Source: Lunularia cruciata (Eukaryota; Streptophyta; Marchantiopsida; Lunulariales; Lunulariaceae). From it: a DNA stretch of 64,000 nucleotides. This document shows, one piece after another, positions 45,401 through 57,060 of the stretch. The first letter of the stretch is position 1, and every line of letters starts with the position of its first letter. The stretch is taken from the NCBI GenBank assembly GCA_948567375.1, contig OX419756.1, positions 72,678,333 through 72,742,332 on the forward strand. The letters are read 5' to 3'. A program made the position numbers and the translations under genes. A model generated the notes under the pieces. That model ran no database searches and was not told the origin of the DNA. It was given only the letters and a program-made list of their open reading frames with translations.

Positions 45401-48400
45401 TACACTAAAAACCATAAAGTCAGCCCATGTGTTCTTACTGTTCCCGCATGAGGGAAGTAACGAAGAAGTCAATGCAAGCAAACGCACCTGACTTGCTCTT
45501 GAGTAGCAGATACTTGCTGTAGATGCTTGATAATCTGTCTCTCATAGACCTTCAAGTCCTGTTTCAAGAGTGTCAAGCTAGTTTAGTTGATGAGATCACG
45601 TTCAAGGTACCTTCAATGCCATGGCTCAAGGTCATGTACCTGATCGACAATGCTATTAACAAGGATGGTTCCAGAGACTTACATACTAAAAATGCTGCGG
45701 ACGCAAACACAATCATGACAATTCTACTTGGAGTGAATAGCTTTATACATAAAGTGAAATAGCTATGTACGGTGAAAATCTCTGTGCCCGTACCCTTCTC
45801 AAACTCATGCACACAAGTTTCTGTGCATTTGACTTGCCTGGCTAACCCCATCTGATACTAGATGGCCTGCAATACACCTCCAGCAATATGATTACTACAT
45901 ACATGCACCTTAAATGCTCTACGCATGTCAGGTTCAACAGGTGAGAACTTTTACCTTTTTTAACGCTGGTTTGTCAGCAAGATGTTTATAAGCATCTTGA
46001 AGCTCCCTCAACTTATACAATCTTTCCTCCTCTAGCTTCAAAGCATTTTCTGCTACTCTAGGTTTTGGCGCTGACACACAGAAGAAGATCACAACAGGCG
46101 ACGAGATATAACAAGTTGTGTACAAACAAACAAGATCGCAGAAGAGCAACTGCAACCTAAATCCCGTGAAGGCGCTAAATGAGGCATGATGACTGAAAAC
46201 AAAAATTGGATAAGACATTTCTGTAAAGAGCAAGCCTCTTAAGTTGCTTCATGAACTGAGATCTGCGAGACAACAAATCTACACTGCTTTGATTTGTTTC
46301 AGAACTGTATCCGGTACATTGACTTGCAGGCAGGTCAGTCCAGCTTTTTGTCACTAACCTGAGGCCACGCTAACGACGACTGCTTGTTGGCTGACAAGAG
46401 TTTGGGCTTTCTGTTCAGCATCTTGTTTTGCTTTACTCGCCACCTGCGCACGTTGCAATGCTGCTGCAGCAGCAGCATCTGCTTTTGCCTTCCGTCTTGC
46501 AATCTCTAGTGCTGCTTTCTCCTTTTCTGCTTTCTCCTTTACCTCTGCCAATCTTCTGGCCTGTCAATAGATTGCCCAAACTGAATAACTTATACTTCAA
46601 AAGCTAAGGATGACTTCTAGACTACGTTTCTATCACAAGTGCTAAGCACCCCAATCTGCAGTGTGACTGGTAATTGGGGCAACACTGAGTGAGCCCCATT
46701 TTCAGCAATCAGCGGTGGACTCTGTCAACCCCACTTCCACATCAGCAGGACTATGCATCTCAAGACAAAATGAATGCTGTCGTTCAAATACACGGTGCAG
46801 GAATCACTGATAGCATCACAGCTTGAAAGAAAACGATACTTACCAACAATTGACAAAAGAACCACAAAGCAACGCATTCACTCGACCCGGAGTTCAAAGC
46901 TAGTGAAAACCACCAGGCTTTCTCTACTCTACTCTACTTCTCACAAGTGTTCTAACACTTAGGCTCAGCAGCACAATATGAGGCAGGAAAATCTCGATAA
47001 CAGAGAGCATCTTCTTAACTTGTAACTATCATTCGCTATGCGAGACTCACCTCCGCTTCTGCCTCTGCCTGAGCTCTCTCTCGCTGCTCCTTTTCTCGGG
47101 CAAGTTCTCTCCGCCGTGCGTCTTCAGCAGCCGCCTCTTTTCTAATCCGCCTCTCTTCGACTTGAGATCGCTGCTCATGATCACGCTGCAGTGCCGACAA
47201 GTGCATATCACGAGCTTCTGCACTGCCCGTGTATTCCATCCAACTCATTTTAGCATGCTGATCATACTATCCGGTTAAAAGAATAGGCTGCAGCGACCAG
47301 ATTCACACGAACTAAGCTCCCTTTAAAACTGTTGGAAGCTTCAGGGAACAGCAGCACCGACCGACGATCCTCCACGAACTGCCTCTATAGCCCTAAACAA
47401 AGCTAGCCAGTGAGGTCTGGATAGCGATGGACCCGAAAGCGAGGAACTGATGCAAGTGGAAGCAAGCTTACATCAATCTTTGATCTTGCTTGTCAGTGCG
47501 ACGTGCCAATTCGTACTTTACTACCACCTCCTTATTCAACTGAGCAAATTTAGCTGTGACTCGGTCCTGCTCATCTTTCATTAGATCGTCGAAAGAGGAG
47601 AGTCTATTTCTGATCTCTTCCTGTTTCAAAAGCATTCCAACTTCCAGTGTCTTAGTTGATTGAGATAGTTAGTCTCCGTAGCTAGAGAATATGATTCTCA
47701 TTTACCTCGATGTGTAAGAGCGTATCAGACCAATCATGCTGCTCCCAAGTGGAAGACATATCAACAAAGTTCGCAAGGCCACATCCTAGTGACAAGAAAA
47801 GACTATCAGCTCATGACAGTCTGGAACAATATCAAATCTCGTGCTACCTGAACTCTTTGGAGGCGCTCGCGTTCCAACTCCAAAAGAGCAGCTTCAATCC
47901 GTTCTGTTTTTGGAAGAAGAGGAGACCTGTCCCATTGCCAAGTCAGCTTGCTTGAGATGTCGTGTGGAGACACAACATACAACGAGCTTATTACATAGTC
48001 AGGCAATTGCCGTATATGGATGTTCTCTGCAACGTCTCCAGAAGTTTAACCTGAGGAATTCTTTCCTGAAGTAAGTTCCTGAAATGTACTAGCATTACCT
48101 ACTACGAGTGAATAAAACAATGAGAGGGTATCAACTGATTCACAATTTGCAACAAATGAGGAAAGTGGACAATTGATGCCATGGGCTGAAAACCTGGACA
48201 ATGAGGAACATATCGAACTTAAAGCTCCGTTACAGCAACTGGGGAAAATGAAGAGCTCGAAACTAAAGAGTTACAATTAACTACTGATAAATCTCAGCGA
48301 CAATGCACACAATCTAGTTAGCTTTTAACTTTCCAAAGAGGATCACATGTGCAAAGACACTGTGCTATACCTCTCGACTTCAGATTCTCTTGGAGGAGTA

Positions 48401-49118
48401 GGAGATCTTCCTTGAACAGTCTCTGTCTTAGTAGAAAAAGTTGCATGTTGTTCCCTTTCCGAGTCCTCATCGGAATCACTATCTTCGTCAGAATCAAAAG
48501 CCCTCATGACGAACGGCTTGCCTTTCCTTCCAAAATCTGCTACTTTCGACAGATTTCTCCATGAGACACTGAACGCAAGCACATCGATAAACTGTAAGTA
48601 AGTGGTTATGAAGTTTCTATTTCCATAACGATCCAATCATGCATTTCGGACAATCAGACCAAAATGAAAGACCTGTGTAAAACCTGAGTTGGAAATTCTC
48701 GTAAGTTCGAGAATTTCCAACTTCCCTCAATAAGTTTAGCTATTGCGCCAAACAACATAAAAGCACTGCAGCAGAGGTTAGAAATAGACTCTCCAGTCAA
48801 CAGGAATAGTCCATCCCTCTGCAAATTCCATCTTCCCTATTCTCTGACGGCCTTTGTCACAAAGAAATATAATAAGCACAGATAACCACGGAATAACGAA
48901 CCAAGATGCGCTTACTCAGTAGAACGCAAGGGGCTCGGTGAATTGTGCGGAAGACCGGGACCCTGCATATGCGACGAGATAACATCCAGCTCCTTCGTAA
49001 GATCATCCATGCACCAATCGGGATCAGGGTCCAGTTTAGCAAAAACCTCCGGTCTCCAGGAAACAGCTCCCAACGGCGAGTGAATCTTAGGAGTCAGTAT
49101 CAACCGTGTCCCCATCAT
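42498..49118 (-). CDS. GLE1: GLE1 nucleoporin, mRNA export factor
   Basis: GLE1 acts at the cytoplasmic face of the nuclear pore, where with inositol hexakisphosphate it activates the DEAD-box helicase LOS4/Dbp5 for mRNA release. Minus-strand exons: 49118-48916, 48568-48371, 47926-47848, 47738-47706, 47620-47472, ~47262-47051, 46560-46359, 46070-45955, 45558-45488, 44997-44913, 44649-44563, 44225-44142, 44004-43873, 43110-42988 and 42719-42498; about 665 codons (Arabidopsis 611). N-terminus: PKIHSPLGAV, KLDPDPDWCMDDLTKELD. A long charged coiled coil follows (HLSALQRDHEQRSQVEERR, AEKEKAALEIARRKAKADA). The C-terminal GLE1 domain has SVLAQLHQVCIFTVPKYYVF, EAWAWCARLLNRIPANR and AGFRLYQAYPAQFMKLMQVV. 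The join between the exons at 47472 and ~47262 is unresolved: the donor leaves phase 2 while the readable acceptors need phase 0, so a tiny exon or a lesion may lie there. Confidence 0.92.
45055..45140. repeat. Dispersed intronic repeat in GLE1
   Basis: Lies between GLE1 exons 9 and 10. It matches the UBP intronic repeat: TATGAGGACAGAAGCCGCTC, then GAGGAAGGGGGGATTCAGAA, then CTCATTCAATCCATATGAAATG. Same orientation on the plus strand as the UBP copies. Confidence 0.6.
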
Positions 49119-49220
49119 TGCTGTGGAAATAACAGCAGTCTTTCCCTCTTTGGATGTGGTCTTTTAATCAACTCAGACTCAAATTCACTCGCCGTTGGGA
49201 GCTGCGAGTGAATTTGAGTC
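49066..49220. repeat. Overlapping inverted repeats around the GLE1 start codon
   Basis: A 20-bp segment of GLE1 exon 1 (49066-49085) recurs as a perfect reverse complement in the 5' leader (49183-49202). The leader copy overlaps a second hairpin with 17-bp arms 49176-49192 and 49204-49220 (GACTCAAATTCACTCGC and its complement). The GLE1 ATG (49116-49118) lies in the 97-base loop of the first hairpin. Confidence 0.8.
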
Positions 49221-49607
49221 CAATCGGCAAAGATTTCGGCACGGAGACTACCCGAAGAAATGGATGTGCGATGATGCCGAGAAAGGAAAAATTTGCTCGG
49301 CGAGACTCGAGCTTCACTAACTCATCTTTCTTGTTAGCACATTATTCCTGCATGTGATAGATTTGCACAGACATTCCCCCGAACAGGTTCAGTGTATGAT
49401 TATACAGTCCAACAAGCGAAGTGGAAATGAAATGAACTTCTGAGTTTATTAAGGGCGGTAGACCGTGTCAGTTTAGATGCATCAGATAGTCCTCCAAGAA
49501 TGTTGAACAAGAAGTCCGAAGCTTGAAAATTCAAACCTCTGACTTTCTAAATCGCATTGACGAAGTGACTACTTCAACGATCACCACTTCATAAATACTC
49601 GAAACCA

Positions 49608-49662
49608 CTTGCGAGTAATCCTTCGTGTTTTCTACGCGGTCGCCCTTTTCTTGCGAGTAATC
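49608..49662 (+). mobile_element. 29-bp LINE insertion with 13-bp target-site duplication
   Basis: CTTGCGAGTAATC at 49608-49620 is repeated exactly at 49650-49662. The 29 bases between (49621-49649) are CTTCGTGTTTTCTACGCGG followed by TCGCCCTTTT, precisely the last bases of the LINE family. This defines the family's 3' end. Confidence 0.88.
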
Positions 49663-50220
49663 TCAGCAGTTTTTATAATTTTTCAAATGAACAAATTTTC
49701 TGGTAGGTTTTCACCTCTTTGTCGACCACAACTGCTGGTAATCTCTGCAGTGTTCTCGAAATGAACACATCTTCCATAGATTTTCACATCTATGTCGAAC
49801 ATGCTTTTGAGCCAGCTTCCGCTACGCACAATTCATATCCTCCTGAAAATTGATAGGGACCCATCAGTTTGCAAATCGATTCGCACCCGCTCTCAAGTCC
49901 ACGCCGATCGCACTCGTATACAGACCAAATGTACGAGGGCAAATCATCGTCGTAAGCTAATCAGACCTTGCTTTGTTCCATCTTCATCATAAATATTTTG
50001 ATATTTAATACAAGTTTTAATAATGAACATTTTAATTACATTTTACAAATATATTAATATAAATATATTAAACCAAATTAATGAATCGCTTTACTAAGAG
50101 ATCTGTCTTGTTTTCCACTGTAAATCCGATTTATAATTTTTTAACTCTTGAGTTTAAATTTTTATTTTCTAAGATACACTACACTGTAGTAATTTTAAAG
50201 CGAAGTACATTCAAGAATCA
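49663..50220. other. AT-rich, no gene recognised
   Basis: Short direct repeats (AATCTCAGCAGT, AATCTCTGCAGTG) flank the mini LINE insertion site. No coding frame is supported. Confidence 0.5.
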
Positions 50221-50224
50221 TCAA

Positions 50225-50525
50225 AAGAGAAAGGCTACCGCGGAGAGACCACGAAGGATTGGAAGACCCCATCAAGTCGAAGGATGAGATCAACGAGGTA
50301 AAATGGAGCTAAATACCATCTAGTGTGATGTGAATGCTTTGATTGATTTGTTCAAGTGCTAGCAAGTGCGCTCTCTAGTGCAATGTACACACAAGTGGCA
50401 AACAATATGAGAGTGGGAGAGACTGGTAGTCTTTATGATATTCTCTCGTGTTAATGCACTCTTTGATAAATGTGTGGAAAGCTGTGTGTATCATGCCATA
50501 TAATCCCTAAGCTAACTTCAGAACT
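50225..50525 (-). mobile_element. LINE 3' fragment
   Basis: Minus-strand copy covering the family 3' UTR (GGCTACCGCGGAGAGACCAC, GAAGACCCCATCAAG) and part of the C-terminal coding region (the stretch equivalent to FVRECVRAYH and LALELYGAM, near 50450-50520), with an internal deletion in the part equivalent to 38,850-38,930. Heavily decayed. Confidence 0.65.
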
Positions 50526-51233
50526 ATCTGCATTTTAGATTTAATAATGGAGAATTTTGCAAAACACCCTCCTTAAAAGGAGTATTCTCCAAAATGCCCC
50601 CCTCAGCAGAAGTTATTATCTCAATCCCCTCCTCGCGTGCCTTGCTTCAACTCGCGCAGCGGCACCCCAGTATCTCAGCCAAACCGATACCCAGAGCAAC
50701 ACGAATGATAAATGGTGAAAACTTAAAACGAAAATGGGGCATTTTGGAGAATACTTTTTTAAGTGGAGCATTGTGGAAATTTTCCCTTTAATAATTCATG
50801 GTTTTTATTTATATTTTTATTTTATATTTGGAATTCATATTTCCTGAGCTTCTTCCTTGTAGGGAAACTCTCTTGAATTTCTAGTTTTGCATATTTGATG
50901 CAACTCAAAGATATATAAAATAAAATGTATTTAAAATAAAAAAAAGGATATATAAATATCTAGGCTTTAGCTAAGTGGTGCAGAATATCATGAATATTTA
51001 TTAGTCAATATTTCTTAACCTTTAGGAATAAATTTCTTTGCATTTAGTGACATTTTCACATATCTTTTATCATGCATATGAATGAATCATAGCCCCCCAT
51101 ATATCTAAGCTAAAATATCATACGTTAAAAAGATATCTAAATATCTTTCAATGTTTGTTAAAAAACCCAAAAGATCTTTAACTCGCCTAAATCTTTAGAT
51201 AAATTTAAATCAGGTTCTTTATTTCGCTCAGGA

Positions 51234-51349
51234 TTATTTGTGGTTCCTCTCATACTAATGTACGAGAGAAACCACAAATAAACATGAGTATGAGAGAAAC
51301 CATAGATAATTCTAAGCAAAAAGAATTATTTGTGGTTTCTCTCATACTA
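51234..51349. repeat. Double foldback repeat
   Basis: Four alternating arms of one ~25-bp sequence: TTATTTGTGGTTCCTCTCAT (from 51234), its complement at 51260-51281, a second complement at 51284-51310, and a forward copy at 51323-51349. Each neighbouring pair can form a hairpin; the first pair has 22-bp arms and a 4-base loop. Confidence 0.75.
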
Positions 51350-51449
51350 ATTTTATTCATAACGATTTTGCAACAAAACTGTTAATTTCATTCTCAAATA
51401 GAGAACAACTCTATACAACGTTTAGGTTCTACCATCTTCGTCTCTCGTT

Positions 51450-52520
51450 CTTGCGGAAGCTTAGGTGATGAGTGCAGTCAAACTAAAACATGTCTCAAAA
51501 CTCACTAGAAATCTTCCTTACTATCTTTAACATCTAGAGAAGACAGAATTAAGTCTAGGTTTATTCAGACGAATGATAAAAGGCTACCGCGTTGGAAAAA
51601 TGAAAGAGGAGAAGACCCCATCAAGCCGTACAACGGAGAGACAAAAAAAGGTAACATGGGGCTAAGCCCCAGTAGAGTCTGTATGAGAAATCTGCCCTAC
51701 CGCACCTAAGATATCCGAGCTATGCAAGCCGTATGGTCTACACACAACTGGAGCATCCGAAGAAACACCACCTAATGCGATTGCTCTCCTATGGATTGCA
51801 CCAACCACTGCACTCTGTAGAGCAATGGACACACGCTGTCTAAAATATGCTACAAAGTATGAGAGTGAGAGTGGTACCCCTGACGTCTAACATGATAAGC
51901 TCTCGCGCACTCCCTGACAAATGTGTTAAATGCCATGTCCATCGCTCCATATAACTCCAAGGCTAGAGGAACAAAGAGGTGACCCCGCTGCATGCCCCTA
52001 TACTTGGAGACCTTGCGACCTGCTGCTGCACTCGCCGCCCATCCAGGGGGATGGGTAATCATTCCCTCCGAAATTGTATCCCGCGTAGGGTCCGACGAAT
52101 TAGAATTAGCGTCTCATGCTTGCTGAAGCTTGTATAACAAGTGTAGTCAACCCAAACCATGTTTCAAAAATTACTAGAAATCCACAAGACTATCTTTAAC
52201 ATCCAAAGAAGAAAAACTTCAATCTGGGTTTATTAAGGGAAGAATTAGTTTTTCAACGAGCGTGAGAGCTTGTTGAAGCTCGGGTGACGAGTAGAGTCTA
52301 ACCAAAACATGTTTCAAAAATCATTAGAAATCCACAAGATGATCTTTTGACATCCATAGAAGACAAACTTCAATTAGGGTTTATTACGAGAAGAATTAAG
52401 GGAAATTCCACTGTATTGAAGCATGTATATACATTTCATTTTAAAATGTGTTTGGGGGCAGCAGTCCTACCATGTTTCAAACATCACTAGAAATTCACAA
52501 GATGATCTTTCACTAGAAAT
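51450..52520 (+). repeat. ~150-bp tandem repeat array interrupted by a LINE
   Basis: Units at about 51450-51574, 52101-52250 and 52251-52400, and a partial unit at 52465-52520, share GCTTG.TGAAGCTC.GGTGA, AACATGTTTCAAAAATCA, TAGAAATCCACAAGATGATC and CATCCAAAGAAGACAAACTTC. The LINE fragment 51575-52093 splits the first from the second. The phrase ATTTTA.AATGTGTTTGG recurs at 52440 and 52525. Confidence 0.7.
51575..52093 (-). mobile_element. LINE 3' fragment inserted in the tandem array
   Basis: Minus-strand 5'-truncated copy close to copy 7: 3' UTR with GGGGCTAAGCCCC hairpin (about 51659-51671) and the C-terminal domain (GWAASAAAGRKVSKYRGMQ). GACGAAT occurs on both sides (51568-51574 and 52094-52100), a short probable target-site duplication supported by the uninterrupted neighbouring repeat units. 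It keeps an Arg codon where copy 7 has TGA. Confidence 0.75.
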
Positions 52521-52559
52521 TTCATTTTACAATGTGTTTGGAGTGCGCTAGTCCTACAG

Positions 52560-55380
52560 TATATAGATAATATACTTGGGTTATGGCATGGTCTTTAGCG
52601 GCGCCATTTTATGGTTCTTATTGCAGTTGGATGCTAGTGCTCCGGCTAACAGCCAGATGGGCCTTTGTATGCTTCAGTTGGATTCTAGTGTCATGATATA
52701 CAAACAAACACATTGTTTCCTTTCATGGTATCCAAAAGATACGCAATAGACTGGTTCTGCAGAATGTCAATGGTTATTTACTTCAAAACTTAATGAAGCA
52801 AGCATTTCAACTTTTTCCTCTTTCCATTTTTGTCTATTTGCTATATCATTTATCTCTAAAGTGACTCTCCATTATTAGGTCTCACATCATAAAATATTAT
52901 CGAGAAAATGTTCCTCATATCTATACTCAAGAAGTTAATTGAAACATATTGCATTCTATGGAAAACATGTTCTCTTTGATGATAGCCTATAGGAAAGAAT
53001 GATTGAACCAAATGCTTTTATACCATCCTTTATACTTATATCATATAAATATTATCTATAAATATAAATATTTTTTTATTTTTATTTTTATTTGTTTATT
53101 TGTTTATGTGTTTATTTATTTATAAAATATTTATAAATATTATCTAAAGGAAATAAGAAAGACTTTTATACCAAAAGTAATTATTATCATTCCTTTATTC
53201 ACAATGGATAGCATTCCAGTCTATATATCATCATATATAGCATTTTCTGATAAGGAACAATAACGTCATATGTGATCTTGAATTCTTCACCATTTCATTC
53301 ACATATTTAGATCTAATTAGACTTTGCCAACTAGGTATAATTATAGTTCATATTGTCTTTTCTTTGTCAAGAAGTTAGGTATTTACATACACATATAGTT
53401 AGCATCTCCTTTACATCTTCATATCTAAAATACTTTGCCAAAAAGTTATAGTTATAATAGATCTTGCATTTTCTTGGTTGTAAAGTTAGGTATTTGCAAA
53501 CACATATAGTTACAAGAACAAAAAGGAATGTAAGGACCATCTTACATCTTAAAACTTTTTCAATGTTTTATTTTTTTAACTAAAGAAAGAACAAAGAATT
53601 TAGTATGAGTGTTGTTGATAGAACCTTACCTTGAATAACAAAGAATAAAAAGATCTTGAATTTTCAAGATCTTGAATAACATCTTAACTTCAAGCTCTAC
53701 TCTTGTTGTATGTAAGTATTTTAATTCTATCTCAAATAATTAAATTTAACAAGCATAAAAATATACGATATGAGCTAATGTAGTTTTCTCTTCATGATCA
53801 TTCTCCGAGATTCAAACCACTTTAGTAAGAGCTATATGTATATAAATAAATAAATATACATATATATAACATAATAATTCTATCAAAAACTTTATACCTA
53901 TTTATATTGGTGCCCAAAATTACTAATTTACTTATCAAAGTCATAGTTACCTCATAACTTTTACTTTATTTTATCTCATTATTTCTTGCTATATGCAGTT
54001 TGGATACCATTAAATTTCCTTATAGTAGTAACTCCTAAGAGTTGAAAAAAGAGACATAGATGTTTGTAGTATAGATATAACCAACCTACTTGCTTTACAT
54101 ATATATAGATTCGAAAATTTTACTTTCTTTACTATTTATCTATCTTACAAAATAGTTTATCATGCAATTGTATTTTAATTGAAACATTCATCTCAAGTCA
54201 AAATGATGTTAAATACTAGTTGTGCTTTAAGTTAGAATAAAGCACAAGAATACATTTACAATTTGAGTCATAGCATCTCTAGTAGGAAGTGATATTGACT
54301 AGGAAATTACATGTGCTTTAATTTTATAAACAGTGTGTTAATATCTTCTATATTTATAAAGATAAGCAATACTTTTTATCTAAAGAAGTCAAAATTATGG
54401 AATTTTTTAGCACTTCTTACATTTTATTTGCATGTTTATTTTACAAATGTAAAGTGTAAATTTTTTGAGTAATTATAGTTGAATAATTTTCATGTTATTG
54501 CAACCAACTAGGCCAAATATTTCAATTTCCACAAGAAAAACCAAGTAGCAACCCAGGCTTATACTTTCTACTTGAGAGATCTCATTTTCAAATAATCATT
54601 GCTTGAGAATTACAAGTTCTTTTTGACATATAACTTTCTTTGGTTTATTGTCTTGATATTTGAATGATTTTTAATATTTGATTCCAAATCAACAAAGTTG
54701 TATGGAATCTAAAGTTATAAGCAAATATTTAAAGCTTGATACAACCAGCTCAAATAAGAACTATTCTTTAAATCTTATTCTTAGTACATTTTGCATTCTT
54801 TGATGCTCAAATTATGTTTTCTCTATCCCAATAGTGTATGCTACTTATGAAGATGAAGTAAGTATGAAAGTAAAATAAACTCTAGCAAGTCAAAGAAAAT
54901 TCCAAAGGAAATGAAAGGATGATCATTTCCTTGTGCTTCATAACACATTGAGTACTTAACTCAACTACGATGTCTATAAGATATATTAAATACTTGATTT
55001 TATAAAATTATATATATTCAACAATCACACAACTAGCACAAACTACTATTTTTATCTCATTTACAATAGAGACAATATAAAGCTTAGGATAGATAAATAA
55101 ATTAAAAATACAATTCATATATTAATATTGTATCCAAAGTAAAAGTGAGATTTTCTCAATCATGAATATCTAACATGACATAAAATAAATTCAAGAATCA
55201 AATTGATATCAAACTTGTGCTTGCAATGATAGATTTAAAGATAGATTATCATGAATAGAAATGCCAATCAATTTGCTCCCAATCATAAGTCTACTTTAAC
55301 AATGGTGAGTTTCTTGAGAAAATTGCCATAAATGAATAATGGTTTGTTACCATGCAAGTAGAACTTGTTGCTCTCTACTA
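52560..55380. other. AT-rich, no gene recognised
   Basis: About 2.8 kb of strongly AT-rich DNA with short TTTATT and TATA runs (53060-53150, 53840-53870). No coding frame or recognisable element. Confidence 0.55.
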
Positions 55381-55399
55381 CCAATGCAAACTATAACTT

Positions 55400-56765
55400 T
55401 TTTATCATAAGACTATAGGTTGTCGATGGGTCTTCCGTATCAAGTTTAATTTTGATTGCTCTATGAGCAAGTACAAGGCATGCTTGGTGGAAAAAGGTTA
55501 TGCTCAAAACTTTGGCCTCGACTATGATGAGACATTTAGTCTCATTGCCAAGATGGCAATCATTTGTACATTGGTTGCAGTTGCAACTCAGCAAGGATGG
55601 CAATTGCACCCAATGAGCTTCAAGAATATATTTCTCAATGGTGTTCTTGAGGAGGAGGTCTACATGGTGCAACTACCTTGTTTTGAGGATCCACAATTTC
55701 TATCTTGAGTCTGCAAGTTACAAAGAGTGCTTTATGGTTTGAAGCAAGCACCCAAGGCTTGGTATGCAAAGATTACTTCCTTCTTGGTTGCTTGTGAGTT
55801 TTCTATTTATCCTTCTAGTCCTACATTGTATGTTTTAAAGGAAGTGGATTAGGATTTGATAAATACAATCTATGCAAATGATGTTATTATCATTAGTAGT
55901 TGTGAGAAGCTAGTGTCTCATCTCAAGGAGTACTTGAAAGCCCAGTTTGAGATGCAAGCTCTAGGTGGCCTTAGATACTTCTTAGGTGTGGAGTTTATTG
56001 GAGATGAATAGGATATTTGCCTAGTGTAGCATCAGTATGCCATTGACATGCTAAAGAGATTTAGCCTATTGGAGTGTAAGCTTATGGCTACACCTTTAGA
56101 GCATAACCATCACTTAGGTATTGATGGCAATGAGTTGCTTGTTGATCCCCATGGATAAAGGCAGATGGTTGGTAGTCTTATCTATTTGACTATCACTAGA
56201 TCTGACCTGAGTAATGTGGTTGGAGTTGTCAACCAGTTCATGAAATCAGCATGAAAATGTCACTTTGAGGTTGTAAAATGCATTTTCTGATATGTGGAGT
56301 TCATTTTGCAGTTTGGCCTTCACTACACATTTGGTGGATCATTGGTGCTACATGGTTACATTGATGCATATTGTGCAAGGAGTGTACTTGATAGGAGATC
56401 TAATTTAGTGTACATATTTGGGCTTAGGAGTAGCATTGTGAGTTGGGCTTTTAGGAAGTAGCCAACCATAGATCTTTCTTCTACTAAGGTAGAGTATCAT
56501 TGAGCCACCAATGCAACTTGTGAAATTGTTTGGCTTTGGAGTTTGCTTTTTGGTATTGGTGTGGATTGTTTATTTCCCATTGTATTATACATAGATAATA
56601 TGAGTAACATTAAGTTAGCTAGTAATCCTATGTTTCATGCTATGATTAAGCACATTGAGATGCACTGTCACTTTGTTAGGAAGAAGGTTTTGGTAGGGCA
56701 GATTGAGCTTAGGTTTATTGGCACAAGAGAGCATATAGTTGATATTTTTCACCAAGGCTTTATCT
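55400..56765 (+). pseudogene. Ty1/copia pol remnant: reverse transcriptase and RNase H
   Basis: One frame carries the copia blocks in order: KYKACLVEKGYAQNFGLDYD, then TFSLIAKMA, RVLYGLKQAPKAWYAKI, the catalytic box as YANDVIII (usually YVDD, so the first Asp is Asn), LGGLRYFLGVEF, MVGSLIYLTITRSDL, and the RNase H end (IDNMSNIKLASNPMFHAMIK, HIEMHCHFVR). At least eight in-frame stops interrupt it, several at codons normally Gln, Arg or Trp. The 5' half of the element (gag, integrase) is not found. Confidence 0.88.
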
Positions 56766-56824
56766 AGAGGTAAGTTTGAGGCTTTAAGACTTTGCCTTGG
56801 TGTATATGATATTGAGTGGTGCTT

Positions 56825-57060
56825 GAGAGGGAGTGTTTATACTATTCCAAGCTTGTAGTGACTTAGTTCTCATTGTACATTTGTATTAGGGTTTATTATA
56901 CACAAGTATCCTATATATACATGAGAGGAGTACACTCTCATTTTCTTGCTTCACTTCCTTGTGCGCTCTCTCTCTCATGGTCCTCTATGAATAGTCTTGG
57001 AGTGTTGGCCTAGTCCTTGTCTTACTTGAAAATTATGTGATATAATTGTATATAATTAGT
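56825..57060 (+). repeat. Polypurine tract and 3' LTR of the copia element
   Basis: GAGAGGGAG (56825-56833) follows the copia coding end; an LTR-like start TGTTTATACT comes next (56834). A TATA box (CTATATATAC, about 56911-56920) and a pyrimidine-rich leader with CTCTCTCTCTC follow. The right end is not defined because no second LTR is present; 57060 is only an estimate. Confidence 0.55.
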
